64,000 nt of DNA from Cyprinodon diabolis (lineage: Eukaryota; Chordata; Actinopteri; Cyprinodontiformes; Cyprinodontidae). The notes beneath the pieces were generated by a model. The model saw only the letters and a list, made by a program, of their open reading frames with translations, had not been told where the DNA came from and searched no databases. Position 1 is the first letter of the stretch. The number at the start of each line of letters is the position of its first letter. Position numbers and translations under genes: made by a program. Where the stretch lies: positions 34,969,317 through 35,033,316 of the forward strand of contig CM060082.1 of assembly GCA_030533445.1 (NCBI GenBank), given 5' to 3'. Shown here in pieces: positions 1 to 11,135 of the stretch.

Positions 1-3000
1 TATAAACTCCAGCTCTATTTCTACCTCAGCTATTAACTATTTTCATTTCGTATGTTTGATGGTTTTATGGACGCTCTCGTATCTTATGATGGTAATAAAT
101 TGATTTCAATATCCTTTCTTGATTTTTATATTCAGGATAAGCAAAGCAGCTTCCAAAAGCACTTGAAATCTTTTTCATTAACTCACATCAGAACCACAAA
201 CTTTAGTTGGTTTATTGGGATTTTATAAGAAGGATCAACAACAAAAAACCTTGTATGATTTTGAATATTCGAAAAAGATAAAAAACACACCCAAATTTAA
301 AGATTTATGTAATTTTGTTACATTACCAATCCCCTGTTTTTTAAAGATAATTTTAACACAGATATATTTCATAAACGTAACTGATGCATATTCATTAAGT
401 CAATAAAGCTTATTCAGTTAGAAAACATAAAGATTCAGATTTATGAATTTAAACTAATAAAGTCATTATATTCAAAATTAATACTAAATAATAAACATTG
501 TTAAAATTGCATCATAACTGGGTTATCACTATGCTATTAAAACAATACATTTTATGTATTTCAAATAAATGCACTCATTACTAATATTTTTGATAACTTT
601 TCTTAACTTTTAGAAGAGAGGCATGCCCAATTCGAAGGAGCCTGAGAAATTGGGTATAAACTGCAACTTTAAAGAAGAAATAAAATGTTCAACCAACCTA
701 ACTTAATCACGGGATTGTGCCTCACTATTATCAGTTATTATATTACAAATGTGAAACATAAATGTAAAAAAAAAAACCAGAAGCTTTGTTATATAATTTT
801 TGGTAGGGTGCTGCCATGTTGCAGCACCTCAAACGGTGATGTTACGGGTTTGATTAACCCTAGCTCTAGCAGTTGTTTACATTGGATATACCGGCAATAG
901 ATCACACCCATAAAATTTTTAATATTTGGGATGGTGGAAGAGGAAGCTGAAAAAACACTGAAGCTCGAAATCACATTGCTTATGCTTTTGAGCCCATTCA
1001 CCGTTTTACTTGGGCTGTAGGAAGGAGAGAAGATGCAGTCTTGGAGCCGGGGTTTAGACTGTCCCTGCTACTCCACAGAACACCACTCTGGAGATTATGT
1101 AAAGGAAAAGACTTTTGAGTCTGGTGAGCTAGCGTTCTATCGGACAGCAGGCTACAGGCTGAAGCTGCTTTGAGTGTTTTTAATTTCACCGCCTATAAGC
1201 TGGGCTCCACTGACAATCAGCCATAAAAAAAAGTAGGAAATCAGAACGACACCCGAATGTAGACATGGAGCAACTGGTGATTTAAGTTAGTTTGGTTAAA
1301 CGTTTCATTTCCCCCTTTAAGTCATTATTTCCATATATCTAGTATCTTTTAAGGTGTGGAAAGGACTCTATTGTTAAAAAAAAAACGCTCAATATGTCTT
1401 GAGTTTGATGAGATGATTAAAAAAAACGTAGACTTTTGGCCAACCTACAAAATTATGTTTGCACCAAAAACTAACACCAACACAAAGTGAAACAGTTCAA
1501 CATGGCGTCGGAAGCAGGGACAGAGAAGCTGAGCAGAGTGGATGAAAATAATGAGTTTGATCTAAACACAGGCCAATCTTGTGAAAATGTTTGGGGCTCC
1601 AAAACACCTAAATGGTAGTGATTTTAAAACTTCAAGTGAATAAGAAAATAAAAATCTAATCCTTTATTCTTTTGCCTTAATTTATTCTTTCACACCAATG
1701 CGTGCATCAGAGTGAACTCCTCCCCCTGACAGGACAGACTTTGCACTATAGATATAATTTAATAAAAATCTGCTATCCCACTGATGATAAGTTTGCAGAT
1801 AAATAGTAAAACATAAACTATTTCTACACAAAATTACAATTTCAGAGATTGCTGGTATTGCATTTTAACAGTCCTTGGTGTTGCACAGGGAAAGATGTCA
1901 CATTTTAGACCTTTCTCCTAGCACTGTGGAGTATGTTAGAGTATTTCTTAACTATATGCCATCGGAAGATTGCACTCAACTTAAAAAAGGTCAACATACA
2001 GTAAATATCGCAGGATGTGACCTATTACATCCTCTATGTCGAGGGAAAAAAGAAAAAACAACCTGGTGCGGCACACATAGACACATTATGCATCATCCTC
2101 CCCTTAGTTAGCAGTGTGGTTTATGAGTCAGGGTCCAAAGCAGCAGGTGAGCTTCATGTGATGCTGTCACATGTGGGTGTGGGGGGCAGGGGCCCTGCCA
2201 AGACATGTTGCCACATTGACATAGCTGCCAGGACGGTTTTGGACAAGGACATGGGTGCAAAGACAGACCCGGTTTCCTCAGTTTTTTCATGCAAGCATCT
2301 GCCAGGATTCCATCCTTTCCTTAATCATATCCTATTCTGTTTACATTTCTGCCGTTTATTATCATTGAAATGTCTTGGCATTGGCCTCGCTTTGCTTTGC
2401 CGCTTTCTTGTTTCAAATTTTACAGACTTGTGGAGAACTGAGACGTGAATGGTGTGCTGCATTATTTATCAGAATTTCATAGAGCTGGCCACATTTATTG
2501 GCTCCCCTGGTAGGTTTCTAAAGAGCCTTCAAATTAATTCTGCTTTTATTGCAGCAGCAGAGAATCTCACAAAGATCTTTTTCATTTATTTTCACTGGGG
2601 GAAATCCAGTGTAGAGAAATAAAGTTTTTTAACAAAATTAAAAATGGCACAATTTTAGCTATCAGGCTTTCAATGCTTTGAACAAATATGCTTTGCTACT
2701 AAAATAGCTCTTGGTCTTCTCTTATAAACGGTTAGAGGGTTGAAGAATGAAGAGAGTCAGAGTCAAACCTTATGTTTCCTTCTCTTTAGTTCACACCACA
2801 AGTTTTCTTTTAGATTAAAGCCTGGGGACTAATATTTTATTAACGAGAAAGATTACATTTTTAGTCTAGTGAACCATTATGTGTGTTATATTAGATGGTC
2901 GTCCGCCTGAAAGACTGAGTGATTATCTTTTTCGGTCCTTAATGCTTGATGGAGTTTTGCAACTGGAGAAGGGAGAGAAAAAAACAGCAAAAGATATCTA

Positions 3001-3128
3001 GTTGCCTTGTTCTTATGGCAATTGTTGGGTCCAGCATGGCTGGGAATCTCATGTAATTTAATAAAGGGATTTGAAAAAGGAACAGGACTACAGTATTACA
3101 GGTCCTTCCCAATGTGTATCACCTGACA
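1..3128. other. Intergenic DNA, no gene recognised
   Basis: AT-rich single-copy-looking sequence. The open frames are short and have no recognisable domain. Around 785-1250 the base composition is more balanced and the text resembles an old interspersed repeat, but I could not find its ends. A short frame starting with ATG at about 1503 (roughly 38 codons) has no recognisable motif. The stretch 2460-2640 reads like non-repetitive, possibly conserved non-coding DNA, which cannot be tested here. Confidence 0.5.
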
Positions 3129-3395
3129 TTATGGGCCGGATTTATCAAGATCCAATTGTGCGTGCAGTAATTTGCGCTCGCAAACTGGAATTTTGCGCGA
3201 GGGGCTGAACCATGGTTTGCGGGTGATTTAACAAGAGTGATTGCGTAACTGGTGGCAGGTGCAAAACTGTTGGAGACGCCCTATTTAAATGATGGTTTTG
3301 CGCGTTTTGTGGTTTGCGGCAAAGCAGTTTGTAGTTTGTACAAACTAGTGCATTAAGAAATTTAAATCTTACAATGACACCCCCACCCCCTCCAA

Positions 3396-3397
3396 AA

Positions 3398-3480
<83 letters not shown>
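3396..3480. repeat. A-run plus (TA)n microsatellite
   Basis: About 19 A residues run straight into roughly 33 TA dinucleotides inside the Harbinger relic. This pattern usually grows by slippage from an A-rich start. Length polymorphism is likely but is not visible from one sequence. Confidence 0.95.
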
Positions 3481-3488
<8 letters not shown>

Positions 3489-3719
3489 CCTATATGTAAA
3501 CAACCTTCATTCCCTAAGGTGGTATGTGGCTAAATTTCTACTTCACTGCAGTAAAAAAAACAAAAAACATGTGTTTTGTATTGGCCTGTAGAAAAATGCA
3601 CATACCAAATGGCTCACAAGAAGTAACTGTGGATGAGATTACTGTGCGTACGCATCCCCGCAGCATTGAAATGTTGCTCCACAGGCGCAGGGGTGAGGTC
3701 GGGGTTCTCCGGTAGGGCG

Positions 3720-4145
3720 TCAGGGCGACATGGCATTTAGAACGTCGGACAGCACTTCTGAAAAACGAGATTGGGAGATCCCAGCTCTCGCTGCAACCGT
3801 ACGCTGGAATGACCCAGATGCAAAAAAGTGCAATCTTGCAAGGAGTTTTGTGATATCTGGTATTGCGTGGGTCCTCCTTGTGGCTGGCTCCAAATCCATT
3901 CGGAGTTCCCCCAACAGCTCCAAAATGGCAATGCTGGATAAACGATATGTTTTGATGATCGTTTCCTCGTTCATTCCAAAAATATTCACACGGAGTGAAG
4001 AAATGCGTTCTCTGCGTCTCCTTGCTTCATTTCGATGTCTCCTTCTTACGACAATAACTGCTGCCATGTGTGCGCAATTACGCATACAGACCATTTGCAC
4101 CTTCTTTTGAAACGTGTTAAATATAGAGTCAGATACCGTTAGCAA
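3720..4145 (-). pseudogene. HARBI1-like Harbinger transposase, N-terminal fragment
   Basis: The 141-codon frame matches the start of PIF/Harbinger transposases (HARBI1 family). It has a basic arginine-rich stretch (residues about 34-48, RRRHRNEARRRRERI). This is followed by the helical segment FGMNEETIIKTYRLS and the typical block LLARLHFFASGSFQRTVAARAGISQ-like at about 103-126, ending near SEVLSDVLNAM. Family members continue for another 200 or so residues with a DDE catalytic domain; here the frame stops (SP then stop) and the following sequence shows no such domain. It is therefore a 5' fragment of a dead transposase. The product would have bound transposon ends in the nucleus if it were whole. 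Confidence 0.6.
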
Positions 4146-4597
4146 AATTGCTTTCAGGTTTGATAAATCACTTTGCGAGTGCTAAATTAATATATTTTCT
4201 CTTTTCTGTTGTTCAATAAAAGTATATTGAAGATCATTTGAGGCGAGAATATTATACTTTAAAGCGTCAATATAGACTTAGACTTATTTATTTGTCATTT
4301 TGTATGCACAGAGTGCATACAGAATGAAATTGCGTTACATACAGCTTATGAGCATTGCATTGATATTTCAAATGGCACGAGTTATACAAAAAGTGCAGCA
4401 GTGGTCAAAGTGTAAACAGTAAACAGTGCAGAGGATAAAGACAGTGTGCAAATTGCAATGGTTCAGTGCAGATGAGCATTTGTGCAAAAATGCGTAATTG
4501 AGAATAGAAATGAGATGAACTTAAAGGGCTAAAAGTTAAACGTTCAGCAGCATTGATGCCCGATAATGTGCAAAAGGTGCAAAGTTTGGTTTGTGGA

Positions 4598-5303
4598 TCA
4601 AAGGTTCAACAGTCTGATGGCAGTGGGGAAGAAGCTGTTGCAGAACCTGGTGGATCTGCAGAGGATGCTGCGGAACCTCTTTCCAGAGGGCAGCAGGGAC
4701 AACAGTCCATGGTGGGGGTGTGAAGGGTCTTTGATGATATTACGGGCTCGGGACACACAGCGCTGTGATGAAATGTCCTTAATGGAGGGAAGAGGAGCCC
4801 CAGTGATTCCTTCTGCTGTCCTCACCACCCTCCTCACGTTCTTGCAGTCGGAGGCTCTGCAGCCTCCACACCCCAGAGAGAGACAGCTGGTCAGAACGCT
4901 CTCTATGGTGCTTCTATAGAAGGTTGTGAGGATGGGCGGTGACAGGCGGGCCCTCCTCATCCTCCGCAGGAAGTACAAGCGCTTCTGTGCCCTCTTCACT
5001 AGAGATGAAGTGTTTACAGTCCAGGTGAGGTTGTCCGTGATGTGCACCCCCAGGAACTTTGTGCTGCTGACCACCTCTACAGCTGAGCTGTTGATGAGCA
5101 GTGGAGCATGGTGGGGGCGGTTCTTCCTGAAGTCGACGATGATCTCCTTCGTCTTCTCCACGTTCAGGATCAGACTGTTTTCACTGCACCAGCCCACCAG
5201 CTGCTCCACCTCCTCTCTGTAGTCCTGGTCGTTGTCGTCCCTGATGAGGCCCACCACCGTCGTCCGCAAACTTCACGATGTGATTGGTGGTGAACCTGGG
5301 GAC
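4598..5303 (-). pseudogene. LINE ORF2, reverse transcriptase second half
   Basis: Shortly after the TGA at 5304 the sequence reads VKFADD (RT motif C, second and third catalytic Asp). It then loses frame through what looks like a 5-bp deletion inside the usual FADDTTVVG block, because the following residues VVGLIRDDNDQDY resume in another frame. The rest is well preserved: WCSENSLILNVEKTKEIIVDFR, the FLGVHI motif, and the C-terminal block ending FCNSFFPTAIRLLN. The catalytic core is split by two lesions, so no active enzyme can be made. Confidence 0.75.
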
Positions 5304-6455
5304 TCAGTCGTATGTCATCAGGGTGAACAGCAGGGGGCTCAGGACGCAGCCCTGAGGGGAGCCCGTGCTGAGGGTGATGACGTCAGAGGTGTTCTGACCG
5401 ACCCGGACCGACTGAGGTCTGTTGGTGAGGAAGTCCAGCAGCCAGTTTCGAAGGGGTGTGTTGAAGCCCAGATGTTCCAGCTTTTCCACCAGGTGTTGTG
5501 GGATGATGGTGTTGAACGCTGAACTGAAGTCCAGGAACAGCATCCGCACGTGGGTGTTCTTCTCCTCCAGGTGGGCCAGGCTCAGGTGAAGAGCAGAGGA
5601 GATGGCGTCCTCAGTGGTGCGGTTTCGCCGGTAGGCAAACTGGAACGGGTCGAGTGTTGGGGGGAGACTGGAGACAATGTGTTCCTTTACCAGCCTTTCA
5701 AAGCACTTCATCATGATGGGAGTCAGTGCGACGGGCGGGTAGTCGTTGTAGCAGGTGACTTGAGGTTTCTTTGGCACTGGAATGATGGAGGCAGACTTGA
5801 AGCATGCTGGCACTGTGGCTTGCTCCAGCGAGGTGTTAAAAATGTCCGTGAGGACACCAGCCAGCTGACCTGCGCACTCCTTGAGCACCCGCCCAGGTAT
5901 GTTGTCGGGACCTGGGGCCTTCCGCGGGTTGACCCTCCTTAGAGTCTTCCACACGTCGGCTGTGTCAAGGCAGAGCACCTCCTCTTCCTGATGTGGGACA
6001 GCCTTCACTGCTGGAGTGCGATTTAGTGCCTCGAACCTCCCAAAGAAGTTATTTAGTCCGTTTAGGAAGTCAGCATCAACTTCATCCACCGGGGCAGGGG
6101 GCGTGTTGTAGTTCGTGATCGCCCGTATGCCTTGCCACATGCTCCTGGTGTTGTTGGCGTCGTGGAACAGATGCTGGATTTTCTGGTTATGGTTCCGCTT
6201 TGCTAACCTGATGGCACGGTTCAGGGTGGCTCTAGCTGTCCTCAGTGCCTCTTTGTCACCAGACTTGAAGGCTGAGTTCCGTGCTTTTAGCGCGTGGCGG
6301 ACCTTCTCAGTCATCCAGGGCCGTTGGTTGGCTCGGGTGGTGATGGTCTTTTTTGTGCTGACGTCCTCGATGCAGTGGTTTATGTAGGCTGAAACAGTCA
6401 TGGCGTACTCATCAACGTTGATCTTGTTGTCATATATTGCTGCTGATTTGAACAT
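5304..6455 (-). pseudogene. LINE ORF2, reverse transcriptase first half
   Basis: The 383-codon segment contains a linker with the [14 protein letters not shown] block, then RT motifs: [26 protein letters not shown], the [18 protein letters not shown] region, [15 protein letters not shown], motif [15 protein letters not shown] (first catalytic Asp) and motif [15 protein letters not shown]. It ends in MTYD followed by TGA. The normally invariant NYRPVALT block reads NDYPPVALT here, a possible further mutation. The reading frame upstream is joined by a nonsense codon at 6462. Confidence 0.8.
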
Positions 6456-6461
6456 GTCCCA

Positions 6462-7128
6462 TTAAGAGCATTCAAAGCAGTCCTGGAGTGCCTCCATGGC
6501 CCCCTCCGTCCAGACCCTCACCTGCTTCACTGTAGGTTTTGCTCTGATCAGCAGGGGTCTGTATGCAGGAATTAGCATCACAGAAAGGTGGTCTGAGGAG
6601 CCGATGTGGGGGCGGGGGGCTGCTCTGAATGCGTCTTTTATGTTTATATAAACTAAGTCCAGAGTGTTCTCTCCACGAGTGGCAAAATCCACGTGTTGAT
6701 AAAAATGAGGGAGAACAGTTTTCATATTCGCCTGATTAAAATCTCCAGCAATGATGAAAACGCCCTCTGTGTGTGTAGATTGCAGCTCAGAGACAGTCCG
6801 ATAGAGAACACTCATGGCCTCCTTTGTATCAGCGCTGGGGGGGACATACACCGCTGTGATGGTAACAACATTGAACTCTCTGGGCAGGTAAAAGGGTCTG
6901 CAGCTAACAGTCAGAAGCTCTATGTCCGGAGAGCAAAAACTTGTGACTATTCTATCATTTTTACACTGGTTGTTATTGATGTAAACACAGAGTCCGCCTC
7001 CTCGGTTCTTACCGCTGAGTTCTTTGTTTCTGTCGGCGCGGAAAGTAGCTAGCCCCTCCAGGCTAATGGCGTTATCCGGGATTGATGATGTGAGCCACGT
7101 CTCTGTCAGGATGAGAGCGCGGCAGTCT
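6462..7128 (-). pseudogene. LINE ORF2, apurinic-type endonuclease domain
   Basis: Read on the minus strand from about 7128, the frame shows the endonuclease signature in order: LTETWL, the glycine-rich [36 protein letters not shown] and SSDHLSVML. These are the conserved active-site blocks of the LINE endonuclease that nicks target DNA. The part 6851-6462 starts at an internal methionine, but the domain continues upstream without a stop. It ends at an in-frame TAA (6462-6464) directly before the reverse-transcriptase part, whose first residues WDMFKSA continue in the same frame. This is a single nonsense mutation. Confidence 0.75.
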
Positions 7129-7563
7129 CTAAACTCCCTGTTTGCTGAGAGCTCGAGTTGAAGGTGAACGTATGTTGGAGAGCAGGATGGATGGAAGCGA
7201 TGGTCTGTAGGGGTTAGCCTCTAGCTTGGCTGCTAAACCTCCGCGACAGCCGCGTTTCCTCGGCTGGCTGCACCGCTTTCGCTTTGCTCTCCTCCAGCGT
7301 GAGCTGCTCGAGGAGTCCGCTGCATCGCAGGCCTCGGGGGCTTGATCTCGGAGCACTCCGGAGTCACCTAAACAGTCGAGCGTAGTGGTGGTTACAAGTC
7401 CAAATACACTGCAAGACCGTAACTCCAGCAGGCGCTGGCGGTCAAGTGATGATCTGCTAGATTGATAAGCAGTTTGCAGCGGGTTTGGCGGTATATTTTT
7501 ATGAAAATCTCCGCAAGTTGGTCGGAGCTGTATGCCAGCCGCTGCCGCCAGGGGCGCCGCCAT
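7129..7563 (-). pseudogene. LINE ORF2, N-terminal segment
   Basis: The frame opens at ATG 7563 with MAAPLAAAAG and contains a serine-rich and basic linker (DSSSSSRWRRAKRKRCSQPRKRG). It then runs into the block [19 protein letters not shown] and LLSNIRS, which leads into the endonuclease domain in related fish LINEs. The frame is lost near 7140, just before the endonuclease: the next residues ([17 protein letters not shown]) are in another frame. This is a small indel, not a real terminus. The start lies in an AAGATGGCGGC context resembling YY1 or TISU elements. Confidence 0.7.
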
Positions 7564-7564
7564 C

Positions 7565-7615
7565 TTAGATCTATATATATATACTATATATATATATACT
7601 ATCTATATATTGTCC
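7565..7615. repeat. TA-rich low-complexity stretch at LINE 5' end
   Basis: Alternating tatata and tactatata runs follow immediately after the first ATG region of the minus-strand LINE. This is either the start of its 5'UTR or an AT-rich target site. Confidence 0.7.
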
Positions 7616-8724
7616 ATTTACTGATTTAATGCGTAATTAAAAAAACAATTTCAGAAGTTGAGAGGACCGTGGCAACCAGCGGACCTCCGAGGCTAACGGC
7701 AGCCAGTGCTAACCGCAGCCCGTCTGCAGTGGTCCTCTCTCGGCATAGTCGTGTATGAAGGACCTCTGGCCCTGATAGCGGTTTCTGACTCAGCTTTGGA
7801 ATCTGTTTTGGATGGATTAGACTGGGGTTTTCGTTAAAACGTTAGCAGGAAGAGGCTCTACACTCATTCATTTCTGAGAAGGACGTATTCGCTGTTTTAC
7901 CGACAGGCTGTTTGTTTACACTCCCCCACCAGCTTTCTGTCACGCTTACTACGTCACAGTCAGTTGCACTCATTGGGCAGAGCGTTGGCCAATAGGCACA
8001 GACATGGTTTGAAAACAAAAGGTTGTTCTTATCAACAATCTTCCAATGTCTCATTCATCAAGGCCAGACTAAATAACACATCTAATCTCACGTTTAGTCT
8101 AGTTTATCAGGCTAAATCAGAGCCGATCCACACCTATCCCCATTCAAAACCGACCCGACCTTCGATCACAAAGTATACACAGCCGTTTATAACAGAGGCA
8201 GTGAAGAACATTGTCTCACACTCACATCCAGAGCTCGCTGCATTAACAGCTGTATATTTCCCGAAGTAAGGAGGTTTGTTTTGTTGGTTAAAAAATATTG
8301 TTATCTGGATATTGTTGAATCAATTCATTTATTAAGATGTACAGTTAAAAATAAGAAAATATAAATAAGTTTCATTCAGGCTATAACTCCATGATACCTG
8401 CATCTTCATATGTACCCTTGCCGGCATCTGTGAAATAATATGGGGGGGGGGGGGTCTCTACCCGTAGATGTACGTTTTAAATGGGTACACAGCGGGAACC
8501 CGACCTGGTGCTAGACTCTGACCTGAGTCAGGTAAACCAAAGCATCGCTTCCCGGAAATCAGAGTTAATCTTGAACATGTGAGTTAAAAGTAGTTGTTAG
8601 GCAACAAAACAGGAAGGACACTTGACAAATCAGAGTTATTTTCGATTCTCTGATGAAAGATTCAATCTAGAGGGGTGAATGTGGTCTTGTCTTTACAAAT
8701 AACTCCATGACTTCTAAATATGCT
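7616..8724. other. Intergenic DNA, nothing recognised
   Basis: No coding region recognised; the frame 7964-8269 has no known motif. A run of 13 G residues lies at 8442-8454. The section 7650-7980 has balanced base composition and may be an old repeat, but I could not find its ends. Confidence 0.4.
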
Positions 8725-8917
8725 GGTCCAAAATCTGCTATCAGATTGTTTACAACAGTGCTGTTCAGTGTGGTTGAGTTTCCACCATACCACACTGCTC
8801 TCTGGGCACCGCACAATAGCATCCCACCGCTCCCCAAGGGAATGGGTTAAATACAGAGAGTTAATTTTGTTGCTCTGTACTTATGACAGTGTAATGACAA
8901 TAAAAAGCTGGAAAGTT
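8725..8917 (+). repeat. SINE fragment (same family as copies at 41.1 and 54.0 kb)
   Basis: Contains the block CTGGGCACCGCACAATAGCA, CCGCTCCCCAAGGGAATGGG, then TAAATACAGAGAGTTAATTT and a 3' end GTGTAATGACAATAAAAAG. The same text recurs at 54000-54155 (+) and, inverted, at 41130-41331. The 41-kb copy retains a tRNA-like head, so this one is a 5'-truncated tRNA-derived SINE. Confidence 0.65.
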
Positions 8918-9674
8918 TAGTGGCTAAACATTACACATTACTTTAAGTAAAAAATGCAGGCCATTATGTGTAAATAAAAAAGCTATTACAAGCCAGATGA
9001 GGCTAGTAATTTATGGAAGCATAGTTTAATACTCCAGCTTGAGAGTCTTATAAAAATATTCTAATGAAGCTGTGTGACCCGGTGGCAAGTAAAACTGAAA
9101 TTGTCCATCCTCTCCCCACACTGCTCGTTGGAAACCCTTTTCTTGTATCTACTGCTCAGTGAAACATTTAATCAGTATGCTCCCCCAGCTTAAGAACAGA
9201 CAGATTTCCTATAACATTTCAAATGAAAATGTGCCTCTGACTTCAATTTACATCTACTTAACATCTGCAACATAGCCTTCTTCCAAAGTGCTTCTCAGCC
9301 GATGAGGCCAATTTGCCATCGTCAGCCCTGGGCTTTTTGCTTACAATTAACATTTTAAAAGGCCTCTAATGTCATAACACCTTTATTTTAGCTGGATTGC
9401 TCAACTGAGAAGCATCTGTGGGCTAACGGGTTTTCCTGTGGCGCATCACAGCTCAAGATTGCTCCCGGCCCTGAGCTTATTTGGTTCGTTGCATTTTAGA
9501 TGCCTGGTGAAAACTGATAGCTTAGGCCGCGCCACATTAACAGGGAAGCTAGAAGATGTCATATCTTAAAACGGACACAAAATGCGGCATGTTAAGGAAA
9601 CCATAATCATTCCTTAAAATCCACAGTAAGTAAAACATGCAGAAGAAATGAAAAGATTTTCCAATTTGATCTTG
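8918..9674. other. Non-repetitive non-coding DNA, possible conserved element
   Basis: No repeat and no coding frame. Positions about 9050-9560 have balanced composition and a complex, non-repetitive text, including a run from GATGAGGCCAATTTGCCATC to GGCCGCGCCACATTAACAGG. Such text is typical of vertebrate conserved non-coding elements in gene deserts. That reading is impression only; alignment with other fish would decide it. Confidence 0.25.
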
Positions 9675-9890
9675 ATGTCTGTTAGGTTAATTAAATTCTC
9701 CTTAGGTGTGAGTTTGTGTGTGAATGGTTGTTTGTCCTGTTTGTCTCTGTGTTGCCCTGCGATTGACTGGCTTCCTGTCCAGGGTCTACCCCGCCTCTCG
9801 CCCGTAGACAGCTGGAGATAGGCACCAACACCCCTCGTGACCCCACTCAGGATAAAGCGTGTCAGGTAATGGATGGATGGATGGATCTTG
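9675..9890 (+). repeat. SINE 3' part with (ATGG)n tail
   Basis: The text TGTTAGGTTAATTAAATTCTC, GTGAATGGTTGTTTGTCCTG, GTTGCCCTGCGATTGACTGG, CCTCTCGCCCGTAGACAGCT and GGAGATAGGCACCAACACCC is a very common fish SINE 3' region. It ends in repeated ATGG units at about 9869-9887. The tRNA-like head is absent, so the copy is 5' truncated. A longer copy lies at 37527-37999. Confidence 0.75.
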
Positions 9891-10286
9891 ATGTCCAGTT
9901 TTATGTTTTCACAGGCATCAGGTGCAGTAGCAACCATTCAAAATGGCCCTTCCCAGTCAAACGCCAGCCGAATGGCAGCACACTTCTCTCCAACTCCCAG
10001 CAAAATCCCCTCCAACTACCAGCCACTGGAATGACCCCCTCCTGCATATTTTTAAGCCCCGACTCCACCCTTTCGCTGAATTACAGGTTATGACCAGGAG
10101 ATGTTGCTGCTCTTTAGATCTTAAAGGTACACTATGCAACCGGTGTTGATTTTCCAGCGAGGCTCCCCCCAGAGGGCGAAAGTAAAAGTGCACTGTCGTA
10201 AATATGCACAGCTGTTCTCCTGATTTCTCCGTCAAGCCAGGCGCTGTTGTTTTGAGCTTAGCAGACAGGCGAACGCAACGAATGAC

Positions 10287-11135
10287 TAATGCTGCGTTCA
10301 CACCGGACGCAGCTGGCGCGACAGAAGCAGCGAGTTTACATGCAAAGTCAATGGTTGACGCGCGTCAAGGCGCAGCAAAAGGTCCTGCAGCGCGTTTTGA
10401 GCAGCAGGCGCAGCGCGTCTGCTGCGTCGAGCAGCTGAAGCAACGCGTTGGGCGCGTTTAAGCATCTGACGCACCGCAAACGCGCTGCTGCTCGAGATGG
10501 AAAAATTTTTATTTTTGCTGCTCGACGCGCCGCGTCAACCAGAGAAGCTGATCTGGGAGCTGGCAGGGAGAGAGACACAGCGCTGATGATCAGAGCGCTA
10601 TGATCACTCCTATTAAACAGTTTATTGACGCCTAAATTAACTTAAAATGCAGAAATCTGCCGGCAGAATATGTTGGCTTTTATTATCCTGCTGCCTGCAG
10701 TTTGGATTATTTAGATGAAAAACACCTACCAGCTGCCGCGGTGAACCGCGAGGAGGCGACCCGGCCAGAGGCTGCTGATGAAGGGATTCCTACTGTCGGC
10801 GCACCGCTGGTATGTGGGGGTCTGAGCGGCTCCGACAGAAAAAATATTGGAAGGCAGGATTATAATCTGAATGAACTGACTGCACTGATTACATTTTCAG
10901 GTGTATTTTCTCACTTAAAAACATATTAAAACTACTTTATTCCCACTGATCACAGCAAATATAGCTGCAAGGCAGAGAAAGGATAGTGAAACTCAGCCCA
11001 ACGCGCGTCAGACACACTTTTGCACCGCGCAGCCAGAGCAGCAAAGCTGCTTCAGCCGCGCGTCAGAACTAACTGGTACAAGCAGCAAAAATGAAGCAGC
11101 AGACGCGATTGTGCTGCGATGTGAACGTAGCATAA
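10287..11135. mobile_element. Harbinger-like MITE with TAA target duplication, nested
   Basis: TAA at 10287-10289 and again at 11133-11135 flank inverted ends TGCTGCGTTCACACCGG (left) and, read inverted, TGCTACGTTCACATCGC (right). A 3-bp TAA duplication is the PIF/Harbinger pattern. The arms are unusually rich in CpG and in GCAGC/CGCGTC words. The centre (10785-10985) is different in composition and matches 53529-53715 in an unrelated hAT MITE. No transposase frame is present. Confidence 0.6.
10785..10985 (+). repeat. 200-bp segment shared with 53529-53715
   Basis: Both copies contain GCACCGCTGGTATGTGGGGG, TCTGAGCGGCTC, ATTGGAAGGCAGGAT, GAACTGACTGCACTGATTA, CTACTTTATTCCCACTGATC and ACAGCAAATATAGCTGCAAG. 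This copy has about 12 extra bases (TATAATCTGAAT) after GGCAGGAT. Outside these limits the two hosts differ completely. The segment carries a short open stretch, but I see no recognisable domain. Confidence 0.8.

Larger units (their letters stand above)
3129..4190 (-). mobile_element. PIF/Harbinger DNA transposon relic
   Basis: A TTA trinucleotide at 3129-3131, the usual Harbinger target, precedes the left end, which reads tgggccggatttatcaag. The inverted partner ttgataaatc lies near 4157-4167, followed by a second pair of similar blocks (gcgctcgcaaact on the left, its rough inverse near the right end). Between them is the N-terminal part of a HARBI1-like transposase on the minus strand. A long A-run and TA microsatellite (3398-3480) has expanded inside. 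The right terminus is diverged, so the exact end is uncertain. The catalytic half of the transposase is missing, so the element cannot be autonomous. Confidence 0.6.
4270..7600 (-). mobile_element. Full-length but inactivated non-LTR retrotransposon (Jockey/I/CR1 group)
   Basis: Minus-strand LINE of about 3.3 kb. It reads from an ATG in a GATGGCGGCG context at 7563, through an apurinic-type endonuclease, to a reverse transcriptase ending at 4598. A 3'UTR follows, with its tail near 4270-4300, where the plus strand reads cttagacttatttatttgtc. The gene order and RT motifs place it in the Jockey/I/CR1/L2 assemblage; I cannot settle the clade by eye. At least four lesions break the frame, so it is a dead copy. 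GC content is clearly higher than in the flanking DNA. Confidence 0.85.
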
